Assembly: GCF_948472415.1 (NCBI RefSeq)
Contig: NZ_OX419519.1
Location: forward strand, 868,001-932,000
From: Kitasatospora fiedleri
GTDB taxonomy: Bacteria > Actinomycetota > Actinomycetes > Streptomycetales > Streptomycetaceae
Length of the DNA stretch: 64,000 bases
Reading direction: 5' to 3'
In this document: positions 18,937-27,206 of the stretch, one piece after another
Position numbering within the stretch: position 1 is the stretch's first letter
Layout of the letters: each line of letters starts with the position of its first letter
Position numbers and translations under genes: made by a program
Notes under the pieces: generated by a model
The model's database searches: none
What the model saw: the letters and a program-made list of their open reading frames with translations, nothing else
Told to the model about the DNA's origin: nothing

Positions 18937-19120
18937 GCGTGCTCCACCCTCCGTACGTGCGCGCGGGATCGTTCCCGGCAGCAGCGAACCGGGCGCGCCG
19001 GCGCGGCGTCAACGGGGTTTCGCCCGCCGGAAGCGGCCGGGGCGGTGGGGGACGGCCGCGGACGGCGGCGCCGCTCCCGTCCCGGGCGGCCCCGCCGCCC
19101 GCGGGGTGGGGGGCGGATCG

Positions 19121-19851
19121 TCAGGACCCGGCGGTGAGTTGGGTGAGGACGGCGAGGAACTCGGCCTCGGCGGCGGCCTTGTCGAGGCCGAGGGAGGTGA
19201 GGACGCCGTCGCCCGCCTCGTGTTCGAGCAGGGCGAGCAGCAGGTGCTCGGTGCCGACGTAGTTGTGGCCGAGGCGCAGGGCCTCGCGCATGGTGAGTTC
19301 GAGTGCCTTCTTGGCCCCGGCGTCGTAGGGGACGAGTTCGGGGGCGTCCTCGACGGCGGGCGGGAGTGCGGCCAGGGCGGCCCGGCGGACGGTGTCGAGG
19401 GGGACGCCGCTGGTGACGATGTAGGCGGCGGCGAGGCCCTCGGGCTCGGCGAGCAGGCCGAGCACCAGGTGCGCCGGGCGGACCTCGTCGTTGTGGGCGT
19501 CCTTGGCGGCCTGGTGGGCGGCCATCACCACGTTGCGGGCGCGCGGGGTGAAGCGGTTGAAGCCCTGCGCGGTGTCGATCGCGGTGACCTCGCCCGGGTC
19601 CTTGGGGACGAAGCGCTTCTGGGCGGCCTGGCGGGTGACGCCCATGCTGCGGCGATGTCGGTCCAGGACGCGCCGGAGCGGCGGGCCTGGTCGACGAAGT
19701 GGCCGATCAGGTGGTCGGCCACTTCGCCGAGGTGGTCGGCGACCAGGACCGCGTTGGAGAGCTGGTCGAGCGCTTCGGGGTACGAGTTCTTGATGCCCTC
19801 GATCAGGTCGTCGAGCCGGACGGAGGGTTTCGCTCCAGAGGTGTCAGCCAT
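19121..19851 (-). CDS. HTH / Clp N-terminal domain protein (frame broken once)
   Basis: About 243 aa. The N-terminal part (MADTSGAKPSVRLDDLIEG... to SGASWTDIAA) is in one frame and the rest (MGVTRQAAQKRFVPKD onward) in another; one base is missing at about 19643-19652. Together, SWTDIAASMGVTRQAAQKRF reads as a helix-turn-helix. Two Clp-N repeats follow (FTPRARNVVMAAHQAAKD..HLVLGLLAE, and LGHNYVGTEHLLLALLEHEAGDGVLTSLG), the domain that docks substrates on ClpA/ClpC. There is no AAA+ ATPase domain, so it is a regulator or adaptor. Tandem palindromes directly upstream of the start suggest self-repression. Confidence 0.85.
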
Positions 19852-19853
19852 GA

Positions 19854-19899
19854 GGCAACCTTAGGTTGACAGTCGCGGAGTGTCAACCTTCGGTTGACA
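19854..19899 (-). promoter_or_regulatory. Tandem operators: GTCAACC-N3-GGTTGAC type inverted repeats
   Basis: Perfect site at 19881-19899 (TGTCAACC TTC GGTTGACA) and a second, one mismatch, at about 19854-19870 (GGCAACC TTA GGTTGAC). Centres are 28 bp apart. The proximal site begins 3 nt upstream of the Clp-N gene start codon. The region is AT-richer than its surroundings. Confidence 0.75.
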
Positions 19900-20040
19900 G
19901 TAGGTGGCGGGGCCGGTTCCTACCCGCCGGTAGCGGGTGTTTCGGCCGAGTTCACCCGACCGCCGTCCGCTGTCTTGTCCGTGTCACGGAGGCCCGAGTT
20001 GACTGCACAACATCGACCGGCCCTCACCCCCGGAGTTCCC

Positions 20041-21018
20041 GTGACCACCAGCCGCAGCACCCGTCTCGCCGCCGTACTCACCGCCGCCGCAGCCCTGTTG
20101 ACGGTGCCTCAGGCCGCCGCGCACGCCGAGACCGCGCCCGCCGCCGTCGCCCCGCTGGACGTGCTCAGCTACAACACCTTCCTGATGAGCACCTCGCTCT
20201 ACCCCAACTGGGGCCAGGCCCAGCGCGCCCAGGCGATCGCCGGCGCGGACTTCTTCCAGGGCCACGACGTGGTCGTCCTCCAGGAGGCGTTCGACAACGC
20301 GGCCTCGGACGCGCTGGCCGCGAAGGCGTCCGCCGCCTACCCGTACCGCACGCCGGTGGTGGGCCGCTCCACCGCCGGCTGGGACGCCACCTCCGGCAGC
20401 TACAGCAGCACCACCCCGGAGGACGGCGGGGTGCTGCTGCTGAGCAAGTGGCCGATCCTGCGCAAGGAGCAGTACGTGTTCAAGGACGCCTGCGGCTCGG
20501 ACTGGTGGTCCAACAAGGGGTTCGTCTACGCGCAGATCAACGTGAACGGGCAGCGCACCCACGTGGTGGGCACCCACCTCCAGTCCACCGACTCCGGCTG
20601 CGCGAGCGGGCAGGCCGCGGACGTCCGGGCCAAGCAGCTACGGGCGATGCGGGCGTTCCTGGACGCCGAGCAGATCCCGGCGAACGAGCCGATCGTGCTG
20701 GCCGGCGACCTGAACATCGACTCGCACGGCGGCGAGTACCCGGCGCTGCTGGCCAACGGCAACCTGGCCCCGGCGACCACCCGCACCGGCTGGGCGAACT
20801 CCTTCGACACCGTCGACAACTCGATCGCGGCCTACCGGTACCCGGGCGAGCCGAAGGAGGACCTGGACTACGTGCTGTACCGGGCCGACCACGCCCGCCC
20901 GCAGCAGTACACCAACACCGTGCACCGCTTCCACTCCGCGCCGTGGACGGTCAGCAGCTGGGGCACCTCGTACACCTACACCGACCTGTCGGACCACTAC
21001 CCGCTGCTCGCGGGCTGA
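20041..21018 (+). CDS. Secreted sphingomyelin phosphodiesterase (sphingomyelinase C)
   Basis: 325 aa from GTG 20041 (GGAG upstream). Signal peptide about residues 1-28 (RSTRLAAVLTAAAALLTVPQAAAHA). The mature enzyme is an endonuclease/exonuclease/phosphatase fold with Mg-site Glu in VVVLQEAF (about residue 84), GDLNIDSHG (about 225) and the C-terminal catalytic SDHYPLL. It hydrolyses sphingomyelin to ceramide and phosphocholine outside the cell. Two Cys pairs in the central region may form disulfides. An upstream in-frame TTG is less likely because it has no clear ribosome site. Confidence 0.9.
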   Translation: MTTSRSTRLAAVLTAAAALLTVPQAAAHAETAPAAVAPLDVLSYNTFLMSTSLYPNWGQAQRAQAIAGADFFQGHDVVVLQEAFDNAASDALAAKASAAYPYRTPVVGRSTAGWDATSGSYSSTTPEDGGVLLLSKWPILRKEQYVFKDACGSDWWSNKGFVYAQINVNGQRTHVVGTHLQSTDSGCASGQAADVRAKQLRAMRAFLDAEQIPANEPIVLAGDLNIDSHGGEYPALLANGNLAPATTRTGWANSFDTVDNSIAAYRYPGEPKEDLDYVLYRADHARPQQYTNTVHRFHSAPWTVSSWGTSYTYTDLSDHYPLLAG

Positions 21019-21058
21019 GCCCGGCGGGAGACGGCGGCCGGACGCGGCCGGACGCGTG

Positions 21059-21083
21059 CGCCGCCCGGGAGTCCCGGGCGGCG
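21059..21083. terminator. Bidirectional terminator, 11-bp stem, 3-nt loop
   Basis: CGCCGCCCGGG / CCCGGGCGGCG around AGT, between the convergent sphingomyelinase and VOC genes. Confidence 0.75.
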
Positions 21084-21093
21084 GCGCGCGGGG

Positions 21094-21507
21094 CTACCCG
21101 CGGGGCTGGGCGAAGCGGACCATGTTGCCCGCCGGGTCGCGGAAGGCGCAGTCGCGGACGCCGTAGGGCTGGTCCATCGGCTCCTGGAGCACGTCGGCCC
21201 CGGTGGCGCGGATCTTCTCGAAGGTGGCGTCGCAGTCGGAGGTGCGGAAGTTGACGGCGCGCAGCAGGCCCTTGGCGAGCAGTTCGGCGGCGGCCCGGCA
21301 GTCGGCCTCGGTGGCGCCCGGGTCGGCGACCGGGGGCTCCAGCACGACCTCGACCTCGGGCTGGGCGGCCGAACCGAGGGTGACCCAGCGCATCCCCTCG
21401 AAACCGACGTCGTTGCGCACCTCCAGGCCGAGCGCGTCGCGGTAGAAGCCGAGCGCGGCGTCGTGGTCGTCGACGGCGATGAAGCACTGCGAAAGCTTGA
21501 TGTCCAT
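21094..21507 (-). CDS. VOC family (glyoxalase/bleomycin resistance) protein
   Basis: 137 aa with two beta-alpha-beta-beta-beta halves: SQCFIAVDDHDAALGFYRDALGLE at the start and VNFRTSDCDATFEKI... DCAFRDPAGNMVRFAQP at the end. The family binds a divalent metal and small ligands; role unknown. It lies 92 bp downstream of the AraC-type gene on the same strand; this AraC-VOC pairing suggests a common operon. Confidence 0.88.
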   Translation of the reverse strand: MDIKLSQCFIAVDDHDAALGFYRDALGLEVRNDVGFEGMRWVTLGSAAQPEVEVVLEPPVADPGATEADCRAAAELLAKGLLRAVNFRTSDCDATFEKIRATGADVLQEPMDQPYGVRDCAFRDPAGNMVRFAQPRG

Positions 21508-21599
21508 GCCCCGACGCTACTGACCCGCCCCGGCCCGCGCTTCTCCGTTCCTGATCCGTTCCCGGCCCGGCCCGCCGCGACCGGCCGGGCGCGGGCCGG

Positions 21600-22013
21600 T
21601 CACCGCGGCCGTCCGGTGTCGGTGCCGCGGATCGGCCGGGTCAGGTACATCGCCACGCACGCGGTGATGTGCTCGGCGGCGCTGTGGTCACGGGCCCGGT
21701 ACGCGCTGGGGCTCTCGCCGACCAGCTCGGTGAACCGGGTGCTGAACGAGCCCAGCGAGGTACAGCCGACGGCCATGCACACCTCGGTGACGGACAGGTC
21801 GCCCCGGCGCAGCAGCGTCTTGGCCCGCTCGATCCGGCGGGTCATCAGGTAGCTGTACGGGGTCTCGCCGTACGCGGCGCGGAAGCTGCGCTGGAAGTGG
21901 CCGACGGACATCAGCGCGACCTTGGCGAGGGCGGCGACGTCCAGCGGTTCGGCGTAGTCGCGGTCCATGGTGTCGCGGGCCCTGCGGAGGCGCTTGAGGT
22001 CGTCGATCTGCAC
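21600..22013 (-). CDS. AraC-family regulator, DNA-binding domain only
   Basis: 137 aa. The two helix-turn-helix units fill most of the protein: PLDVAALAKVALMSVGHFQRSFRAAYGETP and LSVTEVCMAVGCTSLGSFSTRFTELVGESPSAYR. There is no ligand-binding domain, as in SoxS/MarA-like short members. It is first gene of a probable operon with the VOC protein. Start ATG 22013. The 244 bp upstream to the tRNA contain no gene. Confidence 0.9.
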   Translation of the reverse strand: MQIDDLKRLRRARDTMDRDYAEPLDVAALAKVALMSVGHFQRSFRAAYGETPYSYLMTRRIERAKTLLRRGDLSVTEVCMAVGCTSLGSFSTRFTELVGESPSAYRARDHSAAEHITACVAMYLTRPIRGTDTGRPR

Positions 22014-22257
22014 GGCGCCCAGGGTAGTCGCGGAGCCGGACGACGGGCGGCGAGCGGCGAGCGGGACGTGAGGGACTGGAGGTGAGGAGTAGGGGCGGGC
22101 GCAGGGGGTAGGGAGCGAGGGCGGCGAGCAAACCCGATCATCTGCTGATCGATCGTCACATTTCGGGGCAGGGTCGGCATTCGGGTGAGTTCCGGGTGCG
22201 TCGGATTCCCGCTCCGGGTTTTCCCGCTGCTAGTTTCTGAGTCACGCGAGGGAGCCG

Positions 22258-22328
22258 GGTGGAGTGGCCGAGAGGCGAGGCAGCGGCTTGCAGGGCCGTG
22301 TACATGGGTTCGATTCCTATCTCCACCT
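22258..22328 (+). tRNA. tRNA-Cys (GCA)
   Basis: 71 nt. Acceptor stem GGTGGAG/CTCCACC (7 bp); D-arm with GCC/GGC; anticodon stem GCGGC/GCCGT around loop TTGCAGG, anticodon GCA; T-arm ATGGG-TTCGATT-CCTAT; discriminator T, as expected for tRNA-Cys. The 3' CCA is not encoded. A TAGTTT box about 27 bp upstream may be the -10. Confidence 0.95.
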
Positions 22329-22395
22329 CCTCGCTCCCCTCGATGTCCGCCCCCCGCCCGGTTGGCCGGGCGGCAGTCGAGGAAGGAATGGCCCG

Positions 22396-23792
22396 ATGGC
22401 CATCGCCACCGTCAATCCGGCCGACGGCCGCACCGTCGAGGTCTTCGATCCGCTGGACGAGGCGGGCGTGGAGCGCCGGCTCGCCCGGGCCCAGTCCGCG
22501 TTCGAGTCCTGGCGGCTGACCACCTTCGCGCACCGGGCCGAGCTGATGCAGCGGGCCGCCGAGCTGCTGGAGCAGGCGAACGAGCAGGTCGCGCGGACGA
22601 TGACGCTGGAGATGGGCAAGCCGCTGGCGCAGGCCCGGGCCGAGGCGGCGAAGTGCGCCAAGACGATGCGCTGGTACGCGGAGCGGGCCGAGGGGCTGCT
22701 CGCCGACGAGCACCCGGAGCCGGGCGACGTGGAGGACTCGGGCGGGGTGTCGGCGTACGTCCGGTACCGGCCGCTGGGGCCGGTGCTGGCGGTGATGCCG
22801 TGGAACTTCCCGTTCTGGCAGGTGGTGCGGTTCGCCGCGCCGGCCCTGATGGCGGGCAACGTGGGCCTGCTCAAGCACGCCTCGAACGTGCCGCGCACGG
22901 CGCTCGCGCTGGAGGAGCTGTTCGCCCGCGCCGGGTTCCCGCAGGGGTGCTTCCAGACCCTGCTGATCTCCTCGGGCACGGTCGAGGCGGTGATCCGGGA
23001 CGAGCGGATCGCCGCGGTGACGCTGACCGGCAGCGAGGGCGCGGGCCGCTCGGTGGCGGCGGTGGCCGGGGACGAGATCAAGAAGACGGTGCTGGAGCTG
23101 GGCGGCAGCGACCCGTTCCTGGTGCTGCCCTCGGCGGACGTGCCGGCCGCAGCCGAGCGGGCGGTGACCGCACGGGTGCAGAACAACGGGCAGTCCTGCA
23201 TCGCCGCCAAGCGCTTCATCGTGCACACGGACGTGTACGAGGAGTTCCTGTCCGCGTTCACCGCGCGGATGCGGGCGCTGACGGTCGGCGACCCGATGGC
23301 GGACGGCACCGAGGTCGGCCCGCTGGCCACCGAGCAGGGCCGCACCGACCTGGAGGAGCTGGTCGCGGACGCGGTGGCGCTCGGCGCGACCGCCGAGTGC
23401 GGCGGCGGCCGGCCGGACGACCCGGCGCTGGCGGACGGCTGGTACTACCTGCCGACGGTGCTGACCGGCGTCACCCCCGGATGCGAATCCACCGCGAGGA
23501 GGCGTTCGGCCCGGTCGCCACCGTGTACCGGGTCGCCGACCTGGACGAGGCCGTCGCCGTCGCCAACGACTCGCCGTTCGGCCTGAGTTCCAACGTCTGG
23601 ACCCGGGACGACGCGGACCGCGAGCGGTGCGTGCGCGACCTGCGGGCGGGCGGGGTCTTCTTCAACGGGATGACCGCCTCGCACCCGGCCCTGCCGTTCG
23701 GCGGGGTCAAGCGCTCCGGTTACGGACGGGAGCTGTCCGGTCACGGCATCCGGGAGTTCTGCAACATCACCACGGTGTGGTCCGGGAGCTGA
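22396..23792 (+). CDS. NADP-dependent succinate-semialdehyde dehydrogenase, GabD type (frame broken once)
   Basis: About 465 aa aldehyde dehydrogenase. Cofactor-site PWNFPFWQ (about residues 135-142), general-base region LELGGSDPF (about 234-242), and nucleophile Cys in NNGQSCIAAKR (about 272). The last third (MRIHREEAFGP, VFFNGMTASHPALPFGGVKRSGYGRE) is in another frame; a missing base in the CCCCCGG run at about 23475-23482 explains it. It oxidises succinate semialdehyde or a similar aldehyde to the acid. ATG 22396 with GGAAGGA upstream, 67 nt after the tRNA; no glutamate decarboxylase or aminotransferase is nearby. Confidence 0.9.
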
Positions 23793-23806
23793 CCCGGCCC
23801 CCGGCG

Positions 23807-23836
23807 CGGGCGCGGCCGTGGACGCGGCCGCGCCCG
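23807..23836. terminator. Bidirectional terminator, 12-bp stem
   Basis: Arms 23807-23818 and 23825-23836 are perfect complements around a 6-nt loop, between convergent genes. Confidence 0.8.
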
Positions 23837-23848
23837 GGGCGGGAGGGC

Positions 23849-24112
23849 TCAGGCGTGGTGCGGGTGGGCGTGGCGCGGGTGGGCGTGCTCGTGGCGGCCG
23901 ACGAACTGGGCGGCGAACGCGACGATGGTCACGCCCCACACCACCGAGAACACCAGCAGCAGCCAGAGCTGGCCGACCTGCGGCGCGACCAGGCCCAGGC
24001 CCAGCGACAGGGCGAGCAGGAAGACCAGCGAGGAGTTGTGCTTGGCGGTCAGCCAGGCGGCCATTCGACGGATCGGGTTGGATCGCGGCGTTCCGGTAGC
24101 GGTCGCGGACAT
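23849..24112 (-). CDS. Small two-helix membrane protein with His-rich tail
   Basis: 87 aa from ATG 24112 (GGAGG 8 nt upstream; the in-frame upstream start lacks one). Two hydrophobic helices at about residues 25-43 and 46-66, then a tail rich in histidine (HEHAHPRHAHPHHA, seven His) that could bind metal or simply be cytoplasmic. Divergent from the cupin gene. Function unknown. Confidence 0.7.
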   Translation of the reverse strand: MSATATGTPRSNPIRRMAAWLTAKHNSSLVFLLALSLGLGLVAPQVGQLWLLLVFSVVWGVTIVAFAAQFVGRHEHAHPRHAHPHHA

Positions 24113-24216
24113 CGCTCTCACCTCCGCAGAGTTCAACGTCTGTTCGAGTATCCCGCTGGTCAGCGCACCCGGCAGCCCGGGTAGCATCACGGCGAGTACC
24201 GACGAGGGGGCCGTTG

Positions 24217-24885
24217 ATGCCGATACGCGGGGACCTGCGCGGGGGGCTGCGCGCGCTGGAGCGGCAGGCGTCCGGGCTGCCGGACGGCGCCGAGCTGTAC
24301 CGGCTGCGCCCGGACGGGCGGGTGCTGCGCGCCGACCGCGCCGGCGCCCGGGAGCTCGGCCCGCAGGACCCGGACAGCGGGCTGCTGCGCTTCATCGACG
24401 ACCGGCAGTGGGCGCACTACTTCGTCGGGGACGCCGCGACCTCCCCGGAACGCCCGTCGAACGCCACCTACAAGCTCGGCCTGGTCGCCCCGCACAGCGC
24501 GTTCACCCCGCACGCGCACGGCGGTGAGCACCTGGTGCTGGCGCTCGGCCCGGCCTCCTGCGGCCTGTACGACGCGCGCCGGCGGCAGGTGGTGGAGGTC
24601 CGGCTGGCACCGGGCACGCTGATCCGGATACCCGAGCTGATGCCGCACTCGTTCGGCAACCGGGGCCGGGACCGGCTGGCGATCCTGGCCGCGAACACCG
24701 GCTACGGCATCGACCACGAGGACTACGCGATCACCGCCGAGGCCGCCGAGCGGCGCGGCGAGGACGGACTCGCCGCCGCGCTGCGGGAGGTCGCGGCGGC
24801 CCAGCGCCCGGGCACGGTCACCTTCCGGGAGCGGCTGGCGCTCGGGCTGCGCCGGGCCGCCGCCGCGCTGGAGGACACCCGGTGA
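24217..24885 (+). CDS. Cupin-domain protein
   Basis: 222 aa. Cupin motif 1 reads FTPHAHGGEHLVLALG (about residues 90-105) and motif 2 IPELMPHSFGNRGRDRLAIL (about 134-153), so the metal-binding His/Glu set appears present. It could be a dioxygenase or ligand-binding protein; no partner indicates which. ATG 24217 with GAGGGGG upstream. The next 198 bp hold short direct repeats (GGTTGGCGTGACCGG) and no gene. Confidence 0.8.
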   Translation: MPIRGDLRGGLRALERQASGLPDGAELYRLRPDGRVLRADRAGARELGPQDPDSGLLRFIDDRQWAHYFVGDAATSPERPSNATYKLGLVAPHSAFTPHAHGGEHLVLALGPASCGLYDARRRQVVEVRLAPGTLIRIPELMPHSFGNRGRDRLAILAANTGYGIDHEDYAITAEAAERRGEDGLAAALREVAAAQRPGTVTFRERLALGLRRAAAALEDTR

Positions 24886-25083
24886 GGCCGGCCGGGGCGG
24901 ATGCCAGGTGCGGCCGGGGCGGCCGGGGCGGTTGGCGTGACCGGGGCGGTTGGTGCGGTTGGCGTGACCGGTACGGCCGGTGCAACGTCCCGGCTGTCGG
25001 CTGCGTCTGATGGAGTGTCCGGTGACGGCCCGCCGAGATCAGCCCCCCGACCGAGGACGCCCGTCGCCCTGGGAGGACGCCCG

Positions 25084-26232
25084 ATGATCTGTCCGCACTG
25101 CCACGTCGACCGCCGGCAGCGGGAACGCACCGGCCACACCTGCTCGAACTGCCGGAAGGTGTTCGCGCTCGATCCGAAGGTCGAGCCGGGACGCCTGCAC
25201 GACACCAAGTTCCGCGAGTTGGTGGCGAAGGCCGCCCCCGGCGGGCTGCGGATCACCGTCGAGCAGCTGTACTGGGTCAACGAACGCCGCCTGTACCGCT
25301 TCCCGACCGGACAGGAGCGGCGCGGCAGCGTCACCGGCGGGATGGTGCTGGCGATGGCCGTCGTCCTCGTCGTCTCGCTCTCCGTCGGCATCGGCGGCCT
25401 CGCCCACCTGCTGCTCGACCCGCTCGCGTTCCTCTTCGGCTGGCTGTCCTACCGGCAGTTCCAGGGCGCGAAGCAGTACCGTCCGCCCCGGCCGTTCGGC
25501 ACCTGGGTGCGGCCGGAGGACTTCGAGCGGCGGGTCGCCGGGCGCTGGCGCCAGGTGTACGGCGCGTTCCCGGACGGGCTGGCGGAGCTGCCGACCGCCG
25601 CCCCCACCTGGCCGACCCGCCCTCGGGCCGTGGTGCTGTGCGAACTGCCCGCCGTGCTCGCCTTCCTGTGCGTCAACGGCTTCGCCGAACGCCACCGGGT
25701 GGCACTGGCCCGGACGCCCGCGCAGCTCCCGGCCGGACTGCCCGTGGTGGTGGTGCGCGACCTGTCGCTGGCCGCGCTGGCCCGGACGGCGCGGCTGCGC
25801 GCCGAACTGCCGGACCGCCGGGTGGTGGACTGCGGGCTGCTGCCCCGCGCCGTCGACGTCCCCGCGCGGGCGGTACGGCTGCGCACCGGCGGCGCCAAGC
25901 GGCTGGCGGTGCCCGACGCGCTGGCCGGCTCCCCCGGCTGGCAGCGCCTGCCCGACCGGGAACGGGAGTGGCTGCTCGACAACTGGTCCTCCCCGCTGAT
26001 CGCCCTGCCGCCGGTGAAGCTGATGGCACTGCTGGACAAGGCCGTCGAACGGGCCGTCGCCGTCCCCGCCGCAACCGCCCGGACCGGGGCCGCCGCCGAG
26101 GTCGAGAGCCCGGCGGAGACCCGGCGGCGGGCCGAGCGGATCGGCTTCCTCACCTGGCCGCAGGCGGTTCCCGCACCGCGCGCCGGAACCGACACCACCC
26201 CGGCTCCGCGCCCGACGGACGGCACCCGATGA
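25084..26232 (+). CDS. Zinc-ribbon membrane protein, diverged TopoVI-A/Spo11-like fold (hypothesis)
   Basis: 382 aa, not a named family to me. An N-terminal zinc ribbon (CPHC-x12-CSNC, residues about 3-22); then ITVEQLYWVNERRLYRF (about 60-76); two hydrophobic helices (about 85-125); then AVVLCELPAVLAFL (about 180-193), VVVVRDLSLAALARTARL (about 220-237) and a C-terminal IGFLTWP. The same blocks occur in order in the next gene, so the two are paralogs. The order LYY-like tyrosine segment, then a VVLxE strand, then a VVxD strand recalls TopoVI-A/Spo11 (catalytic Tyr, Toprim Glu, DxD). Here E and one D are kept, but the second D is not obvious. ATG 25084; the gene starts the plus-strand run to 31895. 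Confidence 0.65.
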   Translation: MICPHCHVDRRQRERTGHTCSNCRKVFALDPKVEPGRLHDTKFRELVAKAAPGGLRITVEQLYWVNERRLYRFPTGQERRGSVTGGMVLAMAVVLVVSLSVGIGGLAHLLLDPLAFLFGWLSYRQFQGAKQYRPPRPFGTWVRPEDFERRVAGRWRQVYGAFPDGLAELPTAAPTWPTRPRAVVLCELPAVLAFLCVNGFAERHRVALARTPAQLPAGLPVVVVRDLSLAALARTARLRAELPDRRVVDCGLLPRAVDVPARAVRLRTGGAKRLAVPDALAGSPGWQRLPDREREWLLDNWSSPLIALPPVKLMALLDKAVERAVAVPAATARTGAAAEVESPAETRRRAERIGFLTWPQAVPAPRAGTDTTPAPRPTDGTR

Positions 26233-26344
26233 CCGCGCGCACCACAGGCCCGGGCCGCCCGCCCGCACGCCTCGCGCCCGCCCAACGTCCTTCCACCCGA
26301 AGCTCGTTCACCCGGTGCGGGGCCGCCCGTTCGGGAGGTTCGCT

Positions 26345-27187
26345 GTGACACTTGCGATATCGGCGATATCGGCGATACCGGTGCCCGACCGGCTGCTGGA
26401 CCGCGCCCTCCGGTCGGCCGCCGAACGCTGTGCCCGGCCCGGCGGACTCGCCTTCACCGCCCGGCAGTTGTACTACGAGACGGACCGGACGCTGTTCCCG
26501 CTGCACCGGGGGCCGCACCGCCTGCGGTACACCACCCGGCCGCTGCTGTCCGAGCCCCGGTTCGCCGCCGCGCTCGCCCGGCACCCCGCACTGGACGCCC
26601 TGCCGGACCTGGTGGCCCCCGCGCCGCACCGGCCGGGGCCGGAGGGCGACCTGTACGACTACGCCTTCCCCCGGCTGCTGGTCTGCCAGGACCCGGCGAT
26701 CGCCGGGATGCTGCGCGCCAACCGCCTTCACCTGGAAGGGGCTTGCCCGATCCTGACCCCGGAGCGGCTGCCGCTGGACGGGCGACTGCTGGCGGCGATG
26801 GCGCGGGCCGACGGGGCGGTGGTGCACGTCCTGCACGACGCCTCCCCCGCCGGGCTGGAGCTGTTCGTCCGGGTGCGCGCGCACGCCGGGCCGCGGCTGC
26901 GGGTGCGCACGGCGGGGCTGCTGCCGCGGCACGCCGCCGCCCTGCACCTGGCCGCGCCGGGTGGACGACCCCGGTGCGCGGTCGAGGATTTGCCCGCCGA
27001 GCTGCAGGCCGCCGAGCGGGCCTGGCTGGCCGGCGGCCGGGTCGCCGAGCTGGCCGCGGTGCGTCCGGCCCGGCTGCTGCGGGCCGTCCTGCGCACCGTC
27101 CGCGGCGGCGGCTTCGCCCCGCCCGCCCGTCCGGCCGCGCCCACCCGGGCCCGCGACACCGGCTTCCTGACCTGGCCGACGCCCTGA
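26345..27187 (+). CDS. Soluble paralog of the preceding gene, TopoVI-A/Spo11-like layout with altered Toprim residues (hypothesis)
   Basis: 280 aa from GTG 26345 (GGGAGG upstream). Block 1 FTARQLYYETDRTLF (about residues 40-54) strongly resembles the TxRxLYYxxxxLF catalytic-tyrosine segment of TopoVI-A/Spo11. Block 2 RLLVCQDPAIAGMLRANRL and CPILTPERLP resemble the Toprim entry (VLVVEKD...CILITGKG). Block 3 VVHVLHDASPAGLEL resembles GLVDADPYGIEIL. The expected metal ligands are altered (E to Q, DAD to DAS), so topoisomerase or nuclease activity is doubtful even if the fold is right. No zinc ribbon or membrane helix. The C-terminus ends GFLTWPTP, as in the paralog. A 19-bp gap separates it from the next gene. 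Confidence 0.65.
   Translation: MTLAISAISAIPVPDRLLDRALRSAAERCARPGGLAFTARQLYYETDRTLFPLHRGPHRLRYTTRPLLSEPRFAAALARHPALDALPDLVAPAPHRPGPEGDLYDYAFPRLLVCQDPAIAGMLRANRLHLEGACPILTPERLPLDGRLLAAMARADGAVVHVLHDASPAGLELFVRVRAHAGPRLRVRTAGLLPRHAAALHLAAPGGRPRCAVEDLPAELQAAERAWLAGGRVAELAAVRPARLLRAVLRTVRGGGFAPPARPAAPTRARDTGFLTWPTP
26354..26380 (+). repeat. Three tandem 9-bp units at the 5' end of the Spo11-like gene
   Basis: GCGATATCG, GCGATATCG, GCGATACCG, encoding Ala-Ile-Ser twice and Ala-Ile-Pro right after the start codon. AT-rich for this genome, it may vary in copy number by slippage in 3-codon steps. Confidence 0.85.
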
Positions 27188-27206
27188 CCCCCCGAGGACG
27201 TGGACG

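Noticed and set aside
22258..22328. tRNA-Cys as an integration site
   Set aside because: No integrase, excisionase or duplicated tRNA 3' end is seen in the window.
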